Source of the DNA: Pseudomonadota bacterium
GTDB taxonomy: Bacteria > Pseudomonadota > Gammaproteobacteria > Xanthomonadales > Rhodanobacteraceae
Length of the DNA: 9,126 bases
NCBI GenBank assembly: GCA_021783385.1
Contig: JAJXTX010000092.1
Location: 1-9,126 of the forward strand
Reading direction: 5' to 3'
The notes under the pieces were generated by a model. It saw nothing but the letters and a program-made list of their open reading frames with translations, did no database searches and had not been told where the DNA came from. The stretch's first letter is position 1. Every line of letters starts with the position of its first letter. This document shows, one piece after another, positions 7,058 through 9,126 of this stretch. The position numbers and the translations under genes were made by a program.

Positions 7058-7978
7058 TCAGCCCTGCAGGGCGGTGACGTGCGCGGCGACGCTGGCGGCC
7101 AGCGCGGTCAGGTCGTAGCCGCCTTCCAGGGTGGAAACCAGCCGCCCGCCGGCATGCTTGCGGGCCACGCTCACCAGCCGCTCGGTGATCCACGCGTAGT
7201 CTTCGGTGCCCAGCCGCAGATCGGCCAGCGGGTCGCTGCGATGCGCGTCGAAGCCGGCCGACACCAGCACCAGCTGCGGCCTGAACGCATGCATCCGCGG
7301 CAGCAGCCGCTCGTGCCACAGTTCGCGGAACGCGTGGGAGCCGCTGCCGGCCGGCAGCGTGCCGTTGACGATGTTGCCCACCCCGCACTCGTCCTCGCCG
7401 CCGGTCTCCGGATACAGCGGCGACTGGTGGCTCGACACGAACAGCACGCGCGGGTCGCGCTCGAAGATCGCCTGCGTGCCATTGCCGTGATGCACATCGA
7501 AATCGGCGATCGCCACCCGCTTCAGCTGGTGCTTGTGCAGCGCGTGCGCCGCGGCCACCGCGATGTTGTTGAACAGGCAGAAGCCCATTGCCTGATCGGC
7601 GGTGGCATGGTGGCCGGGCGGGCGCACCGCGCAGAAGGCGCGTTCGGCGGTGCCGCCGAGCACCGCGTCCACTGCGGCGCAGACGGCGCCGGCGGCACGC
7701 AGGGCGGCCTCGTCCGAGCCGGGCGAGAGCCAGGTGTCCGGGTCCAGCTGCACCACCCCGTGCGTGGGCACGCTGCCCAGCACGCGGTCGACGTGTGCGG
7801 CGCTGTGCACGCGCAGCAGCTGTTCGCGACTGGCGCGCGGCGCCTCGATGCGGTCGAGCGCGGCGAAGTGATCCTGATCCAGTGCCTGCAGCACCGCGCG
7901 CAGCCGCGCAGGCCTCTCCGCGTGGCTGGCGCCGTTGTCATGGCGCAGGCAGTCGGCGTGGGTGTAGAGCTGCAGCAT
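7058..7978 (-). CDS. Histone deacetylase/acetylpolyamine amidohydrolase family protein (class II-like)
   Basis: A 306-residue zinc-dependent deacetylase of the arginase/deacetylase fold, cytoplasmic (no signal peptide). Conserved blocks: RPPGHHA (119-125), with the tandem catalytic histidines H123 and H124; GFCLFNNIA (132-140); DFDVHHGNGTQ (159-169); SSHQSPLYPETG (182-193); SAGFDAHRSDPL (240-251); and EGGYD (285-289). The zinc ligands should be D161, H163 and D244, and the transition-state tyrosine Y288 is present, so the enzyme looks intact. Bacterial members act on acetylpolyamines, acetylated small molecules or protein lysines, and the sequence does not settle which. It starts nine bases after the cobalamin adenosyltransferase; a GAGG overlapping that gene's stop codon gives a plausible ribosome binding site and suggests cotranscription. 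Confidence 0.93.
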   Translation of the reverse strand: MLQLYTHADCLRHDNGASHAERPARLRAVLQALDQDHFAALDRIEAPRASREQLLRVHSAAHVDRVLGSVPTHGVVQLDPDTWLSPGSDEAALRAAGAVCAAVDAVLGGTAERAFCAVRPPGHHATADQAMGFCLFNNIAVAAAHALHKHQLKRVAIADFDVHHGNGTQAIFERDPRVLFVSSHQSPLYPETGGEDECGVGNIVNGTLPAGSGSHAFRELWHERLLPRMHAFRPQLVLVSAGFDAHRSDPLADLRLGTEDYAWITERLVSVARKHAGGRLVSTLEGGYDLTALAASVAAHVTALQG

Positions 7979-7987
7979 GGCGTTGCC

Positions 7988-8557
7988 TCAGCCGGCCGCC
8001 GGCGGGCGTCGGCGCGCGTGCTGCCACAGCACTTCGCCGTGACCGCTGGCGCGCGCCAGCACGCGGCACAGCACGAACAGCAGGTCGGACAGCCGGTTCA
8101 GATAGCGTTGCGCCTCGGGGCGCACCGGCTCGACCCGCGCCAGTGCAATCACCTCGCGCTCGGCGCGCCGGCACACCGTGCGCGCCAGGTGGCAGCATGC
8201 TGCCGCCATGCCGCCACCGGGCAGGATGAAATCCTTCAGCGGCGGCAGCGGTTCGTTGAAGCCGTCCAGCACCTGCTCCAGCCGGTCGATGTCGGCATCC
8301 TCGATCATCGCCATGCCGGGGATGCACAGCTCGCCGCCGAGGTCGAACAGCGCATGCTGCACCTGGCCCAGCACCTCGGCCACGGCCGCGTCGATGCCCT
8401 CGACCGCCAGCACCATGCCGAGCGTGCTGTTGAGTTCGTCCACCGTGCCATAGGCGGCCACGCGCAGCGAATCCTTTGCCACCCGCGTGCCGTCGCCCAG
8501 GCCGGTGCTGCCATCGTCACCGGTGCGGGTGTAGATCCTGGAGAGCCGGTTGCCCAT
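7988..8557 (-). CDS. ATP:cob(I)alamin adenosyltransferase, PduO type
   Basis: The enzyme transfers the adenosyl group of ATP to cob(I)alamin, making coenzyme B12 for enzymes such as methylmalonyl-CoA mutase or ribonucleotide reductase; PduO-type enzymes are trimeric helical bundles. The 189-residue length is typical. Diagnostic motifs: the N-terminal ATP-binding TRTGDDGSTGLGDG (10-23), GTVDELNSTLG (37-47), DFILPGG (109-115), CRRAERE (129-135) and RYLNRLSDLLFVL (151-163). A short Arg/Pro/Ala tail ends the protein. It lies 12 bases downstream of a membrane protein gene and nine upstream of the deacetylase gene, probably one transcript. Only a weak AGG precedes the ATG. No B12 biosynthesis genes are visible, so salvage of imported corrinoid is one reading. 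Confidence 0.95.
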   Translation of the reverse strand: MGNRLSRIYTRTGDDGSTGLGDGTRVAKDSLRVAAYGTVDELNSTLGMVLAVEGIDAAVAEVLGQVQHALFDLGGELCIPGMAMIEDADIDRLEQVLDGFNEPLPPLKDFILPGGGMAAACCHLARTVCRRAEREVIALARVEPVRPEAQRYLNRLSDLLFVLCRVLARASGHGEVLWQHARRRPPAAG

Positions 8558-8569
8558 GCCGTGGTCGAC

Positions 8570-9126
8570 CTAGTGGCGAAGGCCTGCCCGGCCCGACTGG
8601 CGCAGCGTGCGTGCCAGCTGCGTCACCAGCACGTGCAGCACGGCGCCGATGCCGACGTACAGCGCGGTGATGCCCAGAAACGGTGCATACCAGTCACCCA
8701 GGTTGACCAGCCAGTCGCCGAAACTGCGCGGCTGCGGCACGTTGGCGCTGATCCAGTAGAAGCTGCCGTTGGAAATCAGGTAGCAGGCCGCCTCGCTGGT
8801 CAGCAGCGCGGCCAGCGCCAGCCACAGCGAGGACAGCCGCAGCCCCGGCTGGCGCCGCGCCAGCCAGCTGCCGCCCAGCCACAGCGCGCCGAAATACACG
8901 GGCATGAACCAGTAGGCCGGCGACACGCAGTAATGGCTCCAGAAGTCGATGCCCTGACCGGTGATCACCAGAAAGTCGATCAGCACTGCTTCGGCAATCA
9001 GCAGCGGAAATGCCCAGCGTGCCGACCCGCGCAGCCAGAATCCGGCGAGGAAGAACGCACCCCAGCTGGCGTCCGGCACGGCACCGAAATGATGGATCCG
9101 GGTGGCGGCCATCGCCAGGGCGAGCA
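8570..9126 (-). CDS. Polytopic membrane protein, unrecognised; N-terminus beyond the window
   Basis: The frame stays open past the Met at 9112 to the window edge, and the four codons upstream read Leu-Ala-Leu-Ala, so the first membrane helix probably begins outside the window and the Met is probably internal. From that Met, 180 residues are visible. Likely membrane segments are at about 17-28, 33-52, 65-85, 94-114 and 143-165, separated by short polar turns, with a basic C-terminal tail (ARTLRQSGRAGLRH), probably cytoplasmic. The region around PDASWGAFFLAGFWLRG vaguely recalls small membrane proteins of the ECF S-component-like type (RLLPHP...NFxPVxALALFxG patterns), but this is a weak impression. 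Its place 12 bases before the cobalamin adenosyltransferase makes a part in corrinoid uptake conceivable. That is inference, and no catalytic motif is visible. Confidence 0.7.
   Translation of the reverse strand, partial: LALAMAATRIHHFGAVPDASWGAFFLAGFWLRGSARWAFPLLIAEAVLIDFLVITGQGIDFWSHYCVSPAYWFMPVYFGALWLGGSWLARRQPGLRLSSLWLALAALLTSEAACYLISNGSFYWISANVPQPRSFGDWLVNLGDWYAPFLGITALYVGIGAVLHVLVTQLARTLRQSGRAGLRH

Noticed and set aside
1..9126. Mobile elements, prophage, CRISPR, toxin-antitoxin or defence genes.
   Set aside because: Genes are contiguous, on one strand and housekeeping in type; no transposase, integrase, repeat array or tRNA-like fold was seen.

Overview
The window is a dense, GC-rich stretch of a Gram-negative gammaproteobacterial chromosome. 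All nine real genes lie on the minus strand, so transcription runs from high to low coordinates. The gene order lptD-surA-pdxA-rsmA-apaG-apaH is the ancestral gammaproteobacterial cluster also found in E. coli. LptD resembles the Xanthomonas type, ApaH has GDxQG instead of GDxHG, and a short intergenic repeat of the kind common in Xanthomonadaceae and Rhodanobacteraceae is present. Together these suggest a member of the Xanthomonadales/Lysobacterales, possibly near Rhodanobacter or Dyella. The genus is inference.

The upstream block (about 9126 to 7058) holds three closely spaced genes. They are a polytopic membrane protein whose N-terminus runs off the window, a PduO-type ATP:cob(I)alamin adenosyltransferase, and a class II-like histone deacetylase/acetylpolyamine amidohydrolase family enzyme. 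Gaps of 12 and 9 bases suggest one transcript. The membrane protein is the unrecognised gene here; a role in cobalamin uptake is only a guess from context.

A 117-base intergenic region (6941 to 7057) separates this block from the second operon and holds a weak extended -10-like promoter candidate. The second operon (6940 to 1) combines outer-membrane biogenesis (LptD, the LPS translocon barrel, and SurA, the periplasmic chaperone that helps LptD fold), vitamin B6 synthesis (PdxA), ribosome maturation (RsmA/KsgA), ApaG, and Ap4A breakdown (ApaH, whose last few residues lie beyond position 1). Spacings are 24, 23, -4, 67 and 15 bases. The pdxA/rsmA junction is an ATGA overlap. The only sizeable internal gap, before apaG, has a possible internal promoter.

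The region is mostly ordinary housekeeping DNA, and I see no phage, insertion sequence, CRISPR, tRNA or rRNA. Details worth a second look: a repeat element translated as a 24-residue tail on PdxA, two extra N-terminal cysteines in LptD, a TACAAT box placed for a leaderless apaG mRNA, a four-codon minicistron linking apaG to apaH, the lack of Shine-Dalgarno sequences across the lptD operon, and the pairing of a deacetylase with a B12 adenosyltransferase.
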